A stretch of DNA of 64,000 nt, from NCBI RefSeq assembly GCF_008107725.1, contig NZ_VIRN01000037.1:310001-374000 (forward strand). Direction: 5' to 3'. This stretch comes from Marinobacter sp. BW6. GTDB taxonomy: Bacteria; Pseudomonadota; Gammaproteobacteria; Pseudomonadales; Oleiphilaceae. This document shows, in pieces, positions 17,178 through 24,587 of this stretch. The position numbers were made by a program, and so were the translations under genes. A model generated the notes under the pieces. It worked only from the letters and a program-made list of their open reading frames with translations, searched no databases and was not told the DNA's origin. Numbering within the stretch: the stretch's first letter is position 1; every line of letters begins with the position of its first letter.

Positions 17178-19790
17178 TTACGCCGCACCCTCAGATTGCA
17201 GGAAATCCTCGGCAAACCGCTGCAACACGCCACCGGCGCTGTAGATAGACACTTCCTCAGCGGTATCCAGGCGGCAAGTCACGAGCACACGCTCGGTGCT
17301 GCCGTTCTTCCGATGGATAACGAGGGTGAGCTCGGCGCGGGGCGCCGGGGTGCCTTCCACGTCGTAGGTTTCGGTGCCGTCGATGCCCAGGGTCTTGCGG
17401 GTGGTGCCTTCCTCGAACTGCAGGGGCATCACGCCCATACCGATCAGGTTGGTACGGTGAATGCGCTCAAAGCCTTCGGCCACAATCGCTTCTACACCAG
17501 CAAGGGCAACGCCCTTTGCGGCCCAGTCACGGGAGGAGCCCTGCCCGTAATCAGCACCGGCGATGATGATCAGTGGCTGCTTGCGCTCCATGTAGGTTTC
17601 GATGGCTTCCCACATGCGGACAACCTTGCCTTCCGGCTCGATACGCGCCAGGGAGCCCTGCTTCACGTTGTCGTTCTCGTCCCGGACCATCTCGTTGAAA
17701 AGTTTCGGGTTGGCGAAGGTGGCACGCTGGGCAGTCAGGTGATCGCCTCGGTGGGTGGCGTAGGAATTGAAGTCTTCCTCCGGCACGCCCATTTTATGCA
17801 GATACTCACCGGCGGCACTGTTCATCATGATCGCGTTGGATGGCGATAGGTGGTCGGTGGTGATGTTGTCCGGCAACACCGCCAGCGGACGCATGCCCTT
17901 GAGGGTTTTCTCACCCACCATGCCACCTTCCCAGTACGGCGGGCGACGGATGTAGGTGCTTTGCGGGCGCCACTCATACAGCGGGTTGGTATTGGCCTGG
18001 GCATCCCGGGTGATGTCGAACATCGGGATGTAGGTGCTGCGGAACTGTTCCGGCTTCACGCTGGACTTCACGATCGCATCGATTTCCGCATCGTCTGGCC
18101 AGATGTCCTTCAGGGTAACGGGTTTGCCGTCCTGGTCGTAGCCCAGGGCATCTTTTTCGATGTCGAAGCGGATGGTGCCAGCAATAGCGTAGGCAACCAC
18201 CAGCGGCGGCGAGGCCAGGAATGCCTGTTTGGCATAGGGGTGAATCCGGCCGTCAAAGTTCCGGTTACCGGACAGCACCGCAGTGGAAAACAGATCGCGA
18301 TCCATGATTTCCTGGGCGATCTTGGGATCCAGGGCCCCACTCATGCCGTTACAGGTGGTGCAGGCAAAAGCCACCACGCCGAAGCCGAGCTGTTCCAACT
18401 CGGGCAGCAGTTTGGCTTCTTCCAGGTACATCTTGACGGTTTTGGAGCCCGGCGCCAGGGAGGTTTTCACCCAGGGCTTACGGGTCAGGCCCAGCTTGTT
18501 GGCGTTGCGGGCGATCAGGCCTGCAGCCACCATGTTGCGGGGGTTACTGGTGTTGGTGCAGCTGGTGATGGCTGCGATGATGCACGCGCCATCCGGCATC
18601 TTGCCTTCTTCCTGCTCCCATTCACCGGCAATGCCGCGTTCTGCCAGCTCGGAGGTCGGCAGGTGTGCATGGGGGTTGGATGGGCCAGCCAGGGTGCGCG
18701 CCACTTTGGACAGGTCAAACTTCAGCACGCGCTCGTATTCGGCGTTTTTCATGCTGTCGGCCCAAAGGCCGGTTTCCTTGGCGAAGGTCTCTACCAGAGC
18801 CACCTGATCGTCTTCACGACCTGTCAGTTTCAGGTAATCAATGGTCTGGCCGTCGATGTAAAACATGGCGGCGGTGGCACCGTATTCCGGAGTCATGTTG
18901 GAGATGGTGGCACGGTCGCCCACGCTGAGGCTGTCGGCACCTTCGCCATAGAACTCCAGGTATGCGCCTACCACTCGTTCCTTACGCAGGAATTCGGTGA
19001 TGGCCAAGACCATATCGGTGCTGGTGATTCCCGGTTGCAGCTTACCTGTCAGCTCAACGCCAACAATGTCCGGCAGACGCATCATGGAGGCACGGCCCAG
19101 CATGACGCTCTCGGCTTCCAGACCACCCACACCCACGGAAATCACGCCCAGGGCATCAACCATCGGGGTGTGGCTGTCAGTGCCGACACAGGTATCCGGG
19201 AAGGCGACGTGCTTTCCTTCCCCATCCGGGCGGCTCTGAACCACCGGAGACATCTTTTCCAGGTTGATCTGGTGCATGATGCCGTTGCCGGGAGGGATCA
19301 CATCCACGTTCTTGAACGCGGTCTTGGTCCAGTTGATGAAGTGGAACCGGTCGTCGTTTCGACGATCTTCAATCTGACGGTTCTTTTCGAACGCGTCCTT
19401 CTCGAAACCGGCGTGTTCCACGGCCAGAGAATGATCCACGATCAGCTGGGTCGGAACCACAGGATTGACCTTGGCGGGATCGCCGCCCTTTTCAGCAATG
19501 GCGTCACGCAGACCCGCCAGATCCACCAGCGCAGTCTGGCCGAGGATGTCGTGGCACACCACACGGGCCGGATACCAGGGGAAATCCAGGTCGCGCTTAC
19601 GCTCGATCAGCTGCTTGAGTGAATCCGTGAGCACCTCGGGATCACAGCGGCGAACCAGTTGCTCCGCCAGGATCTTGGAGGTGTACGGAAGTTTGTCGTA
19701 CGCGCCGGCCTGGATATCTTCCACGGCCTGGCGGGTATCGAAATAGTCCAGGTCGGTGCCTGGTAACGGTTTGCGATATTCGGTGTTCAT
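17178..19790 (-). CDS. acnD: Fe/S-dependent 2-methylisocitrate dehydratase AcnD
   Basis: An 870-residue aconitase-family enzyme. The [4Fe-4S] ligands are visible as AAITSCTNTSNPRN and ACTTCNGMSG, with the swivel-domain QGSSRDWAAKG and the GSKTVKMYLEEA block. The N-terminus (NTEYRKPLPGTDLDYFDTRQAVEDI) and operon position mark it as AcnD rather than housekeeping AcnA. It dehydrates 2-methylcitrate, working with PrpF as the alternative to PrpD. Its ATG overlaps the prpC stop by 4 bp (ATGA), so translation is coupled; this is the only gap of the operon without a palindromic repeat. Confidence 0.95.
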   Translation of the reverse strand: MNTEYRKPLPGTDLDYFDTRQAVEDIQAGAYDKLPYTSKILAEQLVRRCDPEVLTDSLKQLIERKRDLDFPWYPARVVCHDILGQTALVDLAGLRDAIAEKGGDPAKVNPVVPTQLIVDHSLAVEHAGFEKDAFEKNRQIEDRRNDDRFHFINWTKTAFKNVDVIPPGNGIMHQINLEKMSPVVQSRPDGEGKHVAFPDTCVGTDSHTPMVDALGVISVGVGGLEAESVMLGRASMMRLPDIVGVELTGKLQPGITSTDMVLAITEFLRKERVVGAYLEFYGEGADSLSVGDRATISNMTPEYGATAAMFYIDGQTIDYLKLTGREDDQVALVETFAKETGLWADSMKNAEYERVLKFDLSKVARTLAGPSNPHAHLPTSELAERGIAGEWEQEEGKMPDGACIIAAITSCTNTSNPRNMVAAGLIARNANKLGLTRKPWVKTSLAPGSKTVKMYLEEAKLLPELEQLGFGVVAFACTTCNGMSGALDPKIAQEIMDRDLFSTAVLSGNRNFDGRIHPYAKQAFLASPPLVVAYAIAGTIRFDIEKDALGYDQDGKPVTLKDIWPDDAEIDAIVKSSVKPEQFRSTYIPMFDITRDAQANTNPLYEWRPQSTYIRRPPYWEGGMVGEKTLKGMRPLAVLPDNITTDHLSPSNAIMMNSAAGEYLHKMGVPEEDFNSYATHRGDHLTAQRATFANPKLFNEMVRDENDNVKQGSLARIEPEGKVVRMWEAIETYMERKQPLIIIAGADYGQGSSRDWAAKGVALAGVEAIVAEGFERIHRTNLIGMGVMPLQFEEGTTRKTLGIDGTETYDVEGTPAPRAELTLVIHRKNGSTERVLVTCRLDTAEEVSIYSAGGVLQRFAEDFLQSEGAA

Positions 19791-20917
19791 GGCCGCTCCT
19801 CAATCGGAACCCATTTGGCATCCGCCGGGCCGGTGTAATCGGCGCTTGGGCGGATGATGCGATTGTTCTCGCGCTGCTCTTTCACATGGGCGGTCCATCC
19901 GGATACGCGGGACATCACGAAGATCGGGGTGAACAGTTCGGTCGGAATGCCCATGAAGTGATAAGCAGATGCGTGGAAGAAGTCTGCATTACAGAACAGC
20001 TTCTTCTCGCGCCACATAACGGCTTCACAGCGCTCGGATACCGGGTACAGCACGGTATCGCCCACCTCTTCCGCCAACTTCTTGGACCACTGCTTGATGA
20101 TGGCGTTTCGTGGGTCCGATTCTTTATAGATCGCGTGGCCGAAGCCCATGATCTTTTCTTTCCGCTCAAGCATACCCATCAGGCCTTCTTCGGCCTCTTC
20201 GGGAGTCTTGAACTTCTGGATCAGGGCCATGGCTGCTTCGTTGGCACCGCCGTGCAGAGGACCGCGCAGGGAACCAATGGCGCCGGTCACACAGCTGTGG
20301 ATATCAGACAGAGTGGAGGCGCAAACGCGGGCGGTGAATGTGGAGGCGTTGAATTCGTGCTCTGCGTACAGGATCAGCGACACGTTCATGACGCGCTCGT
20401 GGAGTTCGCTGGGCTTCTTGCCGTGCAGCAGTTCCAGGAAATGACCACCGATGGAGTCCACGTCGCTTTCGGTCTCGATACGAACGCCTTCGTGTGCGAA
20501 GCGGTACCAGTAGGTGATGATGGAAGGGAACACGGCCAGCATGCGGTCGATCTTGTCGTCCTGCTCGCTGAAATCTTCTTCGGTTTCCAGGTTACCCAGC
20601 ATAGAGCAGCCTGTACGCATCACGTCCATTGGGTGCGCGTCTTTTGGGATCTGCTCAAGCACGGTTTTCAGGGCAGCCGGCAGGCCGCGGAGGCTCTGGA
20701 GCTTCTTGATGTAGGCGTCCAGTTCCTGGCGGTTCGGCAGTTTGCCGCGCAGAAGCAGGTAGGCGATTTCCTCAAACTGAGCTTTCTCAGCCAGATCTGC
20801 GATGTCATAGCCGCGGTAGGTCAGGCCAGCGCCGCTTTGCCCGACGGTACACAGGGCGGTTTCACCAGCTACCTGACCACGGAGGCCAGCGCCACTCAGT
20901 TGTTTTGCTTCAGCCAT
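19787..20917 (-). CDS. prpC: 2-methylcitrate synthase PrpC
   Basis: A 376-residue citrate-synthase-family protein beginning MAEAKQLSGAGLRGQVAGETALCTVGQSGAGLTYRGYDI, the short form typical of PrpC. Catalytic His and Asp blocks appear as GPLHGGANEAAM, MGFGHAIYKESDPR and the C-terminal FTPIFVMSRVSGWTAHVKEQ. It condenses propionyl-CoA with oxaloacetate, the entry step of the methylcitrate cycle. The ATG follows GGGAGACAACA. A 230-bp repeat-filled gap separates it from prpB upstream. Confidence 0.95.
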   Translation of the reverse strand: MAEAKQLSGAGLRGQVAGETALCTVGQSGAGLTYRGYDIADLAEKAQFEEIAYLLLRGKLPNRQELDAYIKKLQSLRGLPAALKTVLEQIPKDAHPMDVMRTGCSMLGNLETEEDFSEQDDKIDRMLAVFPSIITYWYRFAHEGVRIETESDVDSIGGHFLELLHGKKPSELHERVMNVSLILYAEHEFNASTFTARVCASTLSDIHSCVTGAIGSLRGPLHGGANEAAMALIQKFKTPEEAEEGLMGMLERKEKIMGFGHAIYKESDPRNAIIKQWSKKLAEEVGDTVLYPVSERCEAVMWREKKLFCNADFFHASAYHFMGIPTELFTPIFVMSRVSGWTAHVKEQRENNRIIRPSADYTGPADAKWVPIEERP

Positions 20918-20947
20918 TGTTGTCTCCCATCTTTATCTTGTTTGGAG

Positions 20948-21150
20948 TGTCGGATTACGGCTTTGCCTGATCCGACCTACTGATATTTTGCTTAACTTTG
21001 GATTGGCTTGTCGGATTACGCCTTTGGCTAATCCGACCTACATTTCTGGTTTTTGGCATTGCTTGTCGGATTACGCCTGCGGCTAATCCGACCTACGTTA
21101 CCAGTGCCGGAATTTTTGTAGGTTGGGTTAGCCGGAGGCGTAACCCAACA
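20948..21150. repeat. Three palindromic repeats plus one variant between prpB and prpC
   Basis: Units of the GTCGGATTA/TAATCCGAC family at 20948-20980, 21009-21041 and 21064-21096, all in the same orientation. A related unit with GTTGGGTTA/TAACCCAAC arms lies at 21118-21150 in the opposite orientation. They fill almost the whole gap. Confidence 0.9.
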
Positions 21151-21156
21151 AACACA

Positions 21157-22044
21157 TTAACCTTTGCTCTGCTGGAACAGCTGGTCCAGCTTCTGCTCGA
21201 AATCGTGGTAGTTCAGGAAATCATACAGCTCCATCCGGGTCTGCATCATGTCAACGACGTCTTTCTGGTCGCCCTTCTCCAGAATGCTCTGATACACAGT
21301 CAGGGCTGCCTTGTTCATGGCGCGGAAGGCGCTGAGCGGGTACAGAACCATGTCGGCGCCGGCTTCGGCCAGTTCCTTGCGGTTGTACAAAGGTGTGGCA
21401 CCGAATTCGGTAATGTTGGCCAGGATGGGCACGTCGAGGGCTTCAGAGAAGGCCTTGTAGTGCTCAAGTTCCGTAACCGCTTCGGCGAAGATGCCGTCGG
21501 CGCCGGCTTCGATACAGGCCTTGGCGCGCTCGATGGCGGCTTCGAGGCCTTCTTTCTGGAACGCGTCGGTACGGGCCATGATGAAGAAGTCTTTGTCTTC
21601 ACGGGCATCCACGGCGGCCTTGATGCGGTCGACCATTTCTTCCTGAGATACGATTTCCTTGTTCGGGCGATGACCACAGCGCTTCTGGGCTACCTGGTCC
21701 TCAATATGGACAGCTGCTGCTCCGGCACGCTCCATCTCGCGGATGGTACGGCCAATGTTGAAGGCGCCGCCCCAGCCAGTATCAATATCCACCAGCAGCG
21801 GCACGTCGGTGGCTGCGGTAATCCGGCGAACGTCCTCGACCACGTCGTTCATGGAGGTCATGCCCAGATCCGGCAGACCATAGGAGGCGTTGGCGACACC
21901 GCCACCGGAAAGGTAGATGGCCTGGTGACCCACTTTCTCGGCCATCATGGCGGCATAGGCGTTGATGGTGCCGACAATCTGCAGGGGCTGGTTATCTTTG
22001 AGCGCTTTGCGGAAGCGGGCGCCTGGGCTGAGTTTGTTGGACAT
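21157..22044 (-). CDS. prpB: 2-methylisocitrate lyase PrpB
   Basis: A 295-residue isocitrate-lyase/PEP-mutase family protein. It shows [36 protein letters not shown], the [14 protein letters not shown] active-site loop (Lys-Arg-Cys-Gly-His) and [10 protein letters not shown]. It cleaves 2-methylisocitrate to pyruvate and succinate, ending the methylcitrate cycle. The ATG follows GAGG with an 8-base spacer. It is the first enzyme gene after the GntR regulator. Confidence 0.96.
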   Translation of the reverse strand: MSNKLSPGARFRKALKDNQPLQIVGTINAYAAMMAEKVGHQAIYLSGGGVANASYGLPDLGMTSMNDVVEDVRRITAATDVPLLVDIDTGWGGAFNIGRTIREMERAGAAAVHIEDQVAQKRCGHRPNKEIVSQEEMVDRIKAAVDAREDKDFFIMARTDAFQKEGLEAAIERAKACIEAGADGIFAEAVTELEHYKAFSEALDVPILANITEFGATPLYNRKELAEAGADMVLYPLSAFRAMNKAALTVYQSILEKGDQKDVVDMMQTRMELYDFLNYHDFEQKLDQLFQQSKG

Positions 22045-22075
22045 GGTGTTGGCCTCTTCTGTTTTGGATTCTTGT

Positions 22076-22158
22076 TGTCGGATTACGCCTGCGGCTAATC
22101 CGACCTACGGGTTCTGATTATGTTTTGTCGGATTACGCCTTTGGCTAATCCGACCTAC
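22076..22158. repeat. Two palindromic repeats between the regulator gene and prpB
   Basis: Units at 22076-22108 and 22126-22158, same family and orientation as those between prpB and prpC. The second ends one base before the stop codon of the regulator gene. Confidence 0.9.
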
Positions 22159-22159
22159 G

Positions 22160-22840
22160 TTAAATGGTTAGTTCGCCTTCCTGGATCTTTTTCTCGATGT
22201 TCTGTCTTGCTGCGTTGATATGGCGTTTCATCAGAAATTCGGCGAGTTCGCCATCGCGCTGTGCGATGGCCTCGACGATACGGCGGTGTTCACCGAGAGC
22301 CCGCTGGGGGCGACCGGTGGAAGTGCTTAGCCGGTAACGGTACATCCGTACCATGTAATAAAGATCACCCAGCAGCATCTGGGCAAGTTTGGAATTGCGG
22401 CTGCCGGTGGCGATCCTGTGATGGAAGTCGTAATCCCCTTCGGCCTGGTAATAGGCCTGGCCCTGGGCTTCGTCGATCATGCGTTCGTGGGTGTCGAGGG
22501 TTGCCTGAAGGTCGGCGATTTCCTGATCCGTCATGCGCTCGGCTGCCTGTCGAGCGGCCAGCCCCTCCATGACTTCGCGAATGCGGTACAGCTCCATGAG
22601 CTCCGATGCGCTGACTGAAACCACCTTTACGCCGGCATGGGGACGCCGCACCAGCAATCCACGGGATTCAAGTCGGCCAAGTGCTTCTCGAAGCGGGCCG
22701 CGAGTAAGGTTGAACCGAGAGCACAGCTCCAGCTCACCGATCTTTTCTCCCGGCGCCAGCTCGCCTTTTACGATTGCTGTTTGCAGACAATCAAAAGCTT
22801 CATCGGCGCGGGTGTAAGTGGTAGACAGTAACTCAGCCAT
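22160..22840 (-). CDS. GntR-family (FadR/FCD type) regulator of the prp operon
   Basis: A 226-residue protein. An N-terminal winged helix (about residues 10-75: GEKIGELELCSRFNLTRGPLREALGRLESRGLL) precedes a helical FCD ligand domain with the metal-site pattern Asp...FHHRI...H and a late His in RHINAAR. It stands first in the methylcitrate operon and likely senses 2-methylcitrate or a related acid and represses the operon and itself. Three TTGT-N2-ACAA sites lie upstream (separate entries); the nearest touches the start codon region, and no clear Shine-Dalgarno sequence is seen. This is not the sigma-54-type PrpR of enterics. Confidence 0.9.
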   Translation of the reverse strand: MAELLSTTYTRADEAFDCLQTAIVKGELAPGEKIGELELCSRFNLTRGPLREALGRLESRGLLVRRPHAGVKVVSVSASELMELYRIREVMEGLAARQAAERMTDQEIADLQATLDTHERMIDEAQGQAYYQAEGDYDFHHRIATGSRNSKLAQMLLGDLYYMVRMYRYRLSTSTGRPQRALGEHRRIVEAIAQRDGELAEFLMKRHINAARQNIEKKIQEGELTI

Positions 22841-22842
22841 AG

Positions 22843-22854
22843 TTTGTCAACAAA
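22843..22854. promoter_or_regulatory. GntR operator copy 1
   Basis: TTTGTCAACAAA: 5-bp arms around CA. It lies 3-14 bases upstream of the regulator start codon, where it could block ribosome binding or elongation of transcription. Confidence 0.6.
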
Positions 22855-22873
22855 ACCGGGTTTATTTTGAGCA

Positions 22874-22902
22874 AAGCTACGCTCGAGCGGCTATATTGTC
22901 AA
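22874..22902 (-). promoter_or_regulatory. Probable sigma-70 promoter of the prp operon
   Basis: On the minus strand a perfect TTGACA (22897-22902) is followed after 17 bases by TAGCTT (22874-22879), a weak -10. The -35 hexamer lies inside operator copy 2, which would explain repression. Confidence 0.5.
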
Positions 22903-22906
22903 CAAT
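22895..22906. promoter_or_regulatory. GntR operator copy 2
   Basis: ATTGTCAACAAT, extended to ATATTGTCAACAATAT (22893-22908) with perfect 7-bp arms. It is the best copy and overlaps the -35 element. The TTGT-N2-ACAA form fits FadR/VanR-type GntR proteins. Confidence 0.7.
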
Positions 22907-22927
22907 ATTGACTAAATTGAGCTTTCG

Positions 22928-22939
22928 ATTGTTTACAAT
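22928..22939. promoter_or_regulatory. GntR operator copy 3
   Basis: ATTGTTTACAAT, 33 bp from copy 2 (centre to centre) on its upstream side. Copies 1 and 2 are 52 bp apart. Confidence 0.65.
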
Positions 22940-22951
22940 AGCTGTTATCAA

Positions 22952-24541
22952 TCAATAGATCTGGCGTTGCTCAACCGGGGGCGGTGTGTACTGGTATAGC
23001 CAGGTTTCCGTGAGCGGCTCGCCGCCCAGCCTGAGGTAGAGGCGGATATTGATGGGTTCAACCGAGTCATCCGGCACCAAATCGAACATGGCTCGGTGGC
23101 CGTCGATTGCAGACAATGGTCTGGCGGACGTGATTTCAACCTCGCCCCTACTCACACTGATGACCGGCTCCACATCCGCATCCTTGCTGAGCATCGCCAG
23201 GGCGCCACCGGCGAAATCAACAGCAAAGCGCCATGAGAAGTAGGTCCGCTTCTGGCCTACCACACCGCCGAGCCCTGTCCGGGTTGCCCGCACCGTGGCC
23301 AACTCGTAAGGCTGTAACGGTGCTTGCTCGCCCCAGTGCAGGCGGTAGCTGTAAAGGTACTCCCGGCCCGGCAACAGGGGGTTTTCCGGGTGCCAGAAGG
23401 CAACGATGTTATCGAAGGTTTCATCCACAGTGGGGATTTCCACCAGATCAACACTGCCCCGCCCCCAGTCTCCCCGGGGCTCCACCCAGAGGCTGGGCCG
23501 GCGATCGTAAAACACGCCGTCATCCTGGTAATGGTCGAAATTCCTGTCCCGCTGCATCAGGCCAAAGCCGACAGGGTTGTTATCCTGGAAACTGTTGAAC
23601 CGTAGATTCGCGGGATTCACCAAGGGCCGCCACAACCATTCGCCGCTGCCGTTACGTATGGCCAGGCCGTCTGAATCGTGTATTTCTGGCCGCCAGTCGT
23701 AGCCCATGCGATCGTCATTTTCACCCACCTGGTACATGCTGGTCAGCGGCGCAATCCCTGCCCGGGTGATTTCGGTCCTCGGGTAAAGCGCCACATCGAC
23801 ATCCATGACCATATTGCGCCCGGGGTCTAGAACAAATGCGTAGGCGCCGGTGGTGCTGGGAGAATCCAGCAGAGCCCATACCCGGAGCAGCTGACTGCCC
23901 GGTGCTGGCTTCTCCAACCAGAATTCGGAAAACCGGGGAAACTCTTCTTCGCGACCAGTGCCGGTATCAATGGCCAACCCCCTGGCCGACAGACCGTACT
24001 GCATCTCGGAACCCACCGCCCGGAAATAGCTGGCGCCCAGGAAGGCGGCCAGATCCAGGGCAAAGTTGTTGTGGTAATGAACCCGAAAGCCGGCGTAGCC
24101 AAGGTCTTCTGGCAGATCGCCCAGAGGCTGCTCTCCACTGTATCGGAACAGATCCTGTCTATAGGCCAGTTCATTGGCCTGGCCATCAATGACTTCATGG
24201 ATTCTGACGGGTTGCTGGAAATACAGTCCGAGGTGGAAGAGCTGAATCTGAAAAGCGGTATTGTCGTCTTGCCAAAGCGCCTTATCTGCGCGGAAACCAA
24301 TGGCCTGGTAATCGTCCCAGGAAAGATGTTTCAGGGATCGGGGCAATTCACCTTCATGGGATACATACGCCTCGACTGCCAGCGCCCGAGCGCGGCCCTT
24401 GAGCCAGGCGTAGCTGAATGCACGGGGCTTGCTGCCAGGTACCGGTTGCATTCCGGCACCATTCACCAGAGGCGCTAACGGCAGGAAACCGGCCCCTATC
24501 ATTCCGGCCAACGCCTTGACCAGTGATCGTCTATCCACCAT
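22952..24541 (-). CDS. opgD: Periplasmic glucan biosynthesis protein OpgD (MdoD)
   Basis: A 529-residue protein from the ATG at 24541, preceded by AAAAGGAGG. The N-terminus carries a twin-arginine signal (MVDRRSLVKALAGMIGAGFLP), as in OpgD of E. coli. The body is a MdoG/OpgD glucan domain, alignable with OpgG of this window: YLKHLSWDDYQAIGFRADKALW-like LKHLSWDDYQAIGF, LYFQQPVRIHEVIDG, PEDLGYAGFRVHY, ASYFRAVG and DNIVAFWHPENPLLPG. It modifies or sets the length of osmoregulated periplasmic glucans. It is the last gene of opgG-small gene-opgH-opgD. Its stop is 111 bp from the regulator of the prp operon. Confidence 0.93.
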   Translation of the reverse strand: MVDRRSLVKALAGMIGAGFLPLAPLVNGAGMQPVPGSKPRAFSYAWLKGRARALAVEAYVSHEGELPRSLKHLSWDDYQAIGFRADKALWQDDNTAFQIQLFHLGLYFQQPVRIHEVIDGQANELAYRQDLFRYSGEQPLGDLPEDLGYAGFRVHYHNNFALDLAAFLGASYFRAVGSEMQYGLSARGLAIDTGTGREEEFPRFSEFWLEKPAPGSQLLRVWALLDSPSTTGAYAFVLDPGRNMVMDVDVALYPRTEITRAGIAPLTSMYQVGENDDRMGYDWRPEIHDSDGLAIRNGSGEWLWRPLVNPANLRFNSFQDNNPVGFGLMQRDRNFDHYQDDGVFYDRRPSLWVEPRGDWGRGSVDLVEIPTVDETFDNIVAFWHPENPLLPGREYLYSYRLHWGEQAPLQPYELATVRATRTGLGGVVGQKRTYFSWRFAVDFAGGALAMLSKDADVEPVISVSRGEVEITSARPLSAIDGHRAMFDLVPDDSVEPINIRLYLRLGGEPLTETWLYQYTPPPVEQRQIY

Positions 24542-24587
24542 CGTGACCCCCTCCTTTTTTGGCTCCTGGCTCCGGCGTCCGGCTCCG

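Noticed and set aside
17850..19622. 590-codon open frame on the plus strand
   Set aside because: It lies wholly antisense to acnD, and its translation (His/Gly/Val-rich, no motifs) is the usual by-product of GC-biased third positions.
19886..20983. 365-codon plus-strand open frame
   Set aside because: Antisense to prpC, same reasoning.
20998..22098. 366-codon plus-strand open frame
   Set aside because: Antisense to prpB and running through palindromic repeats; no binding site or protein features.
17031..22158. Repeat clusters considered as a CRISPR array
   Set aside because: Units are palindromes in intergenic gaps, with irregular spacing, both orientations and no cas genes.
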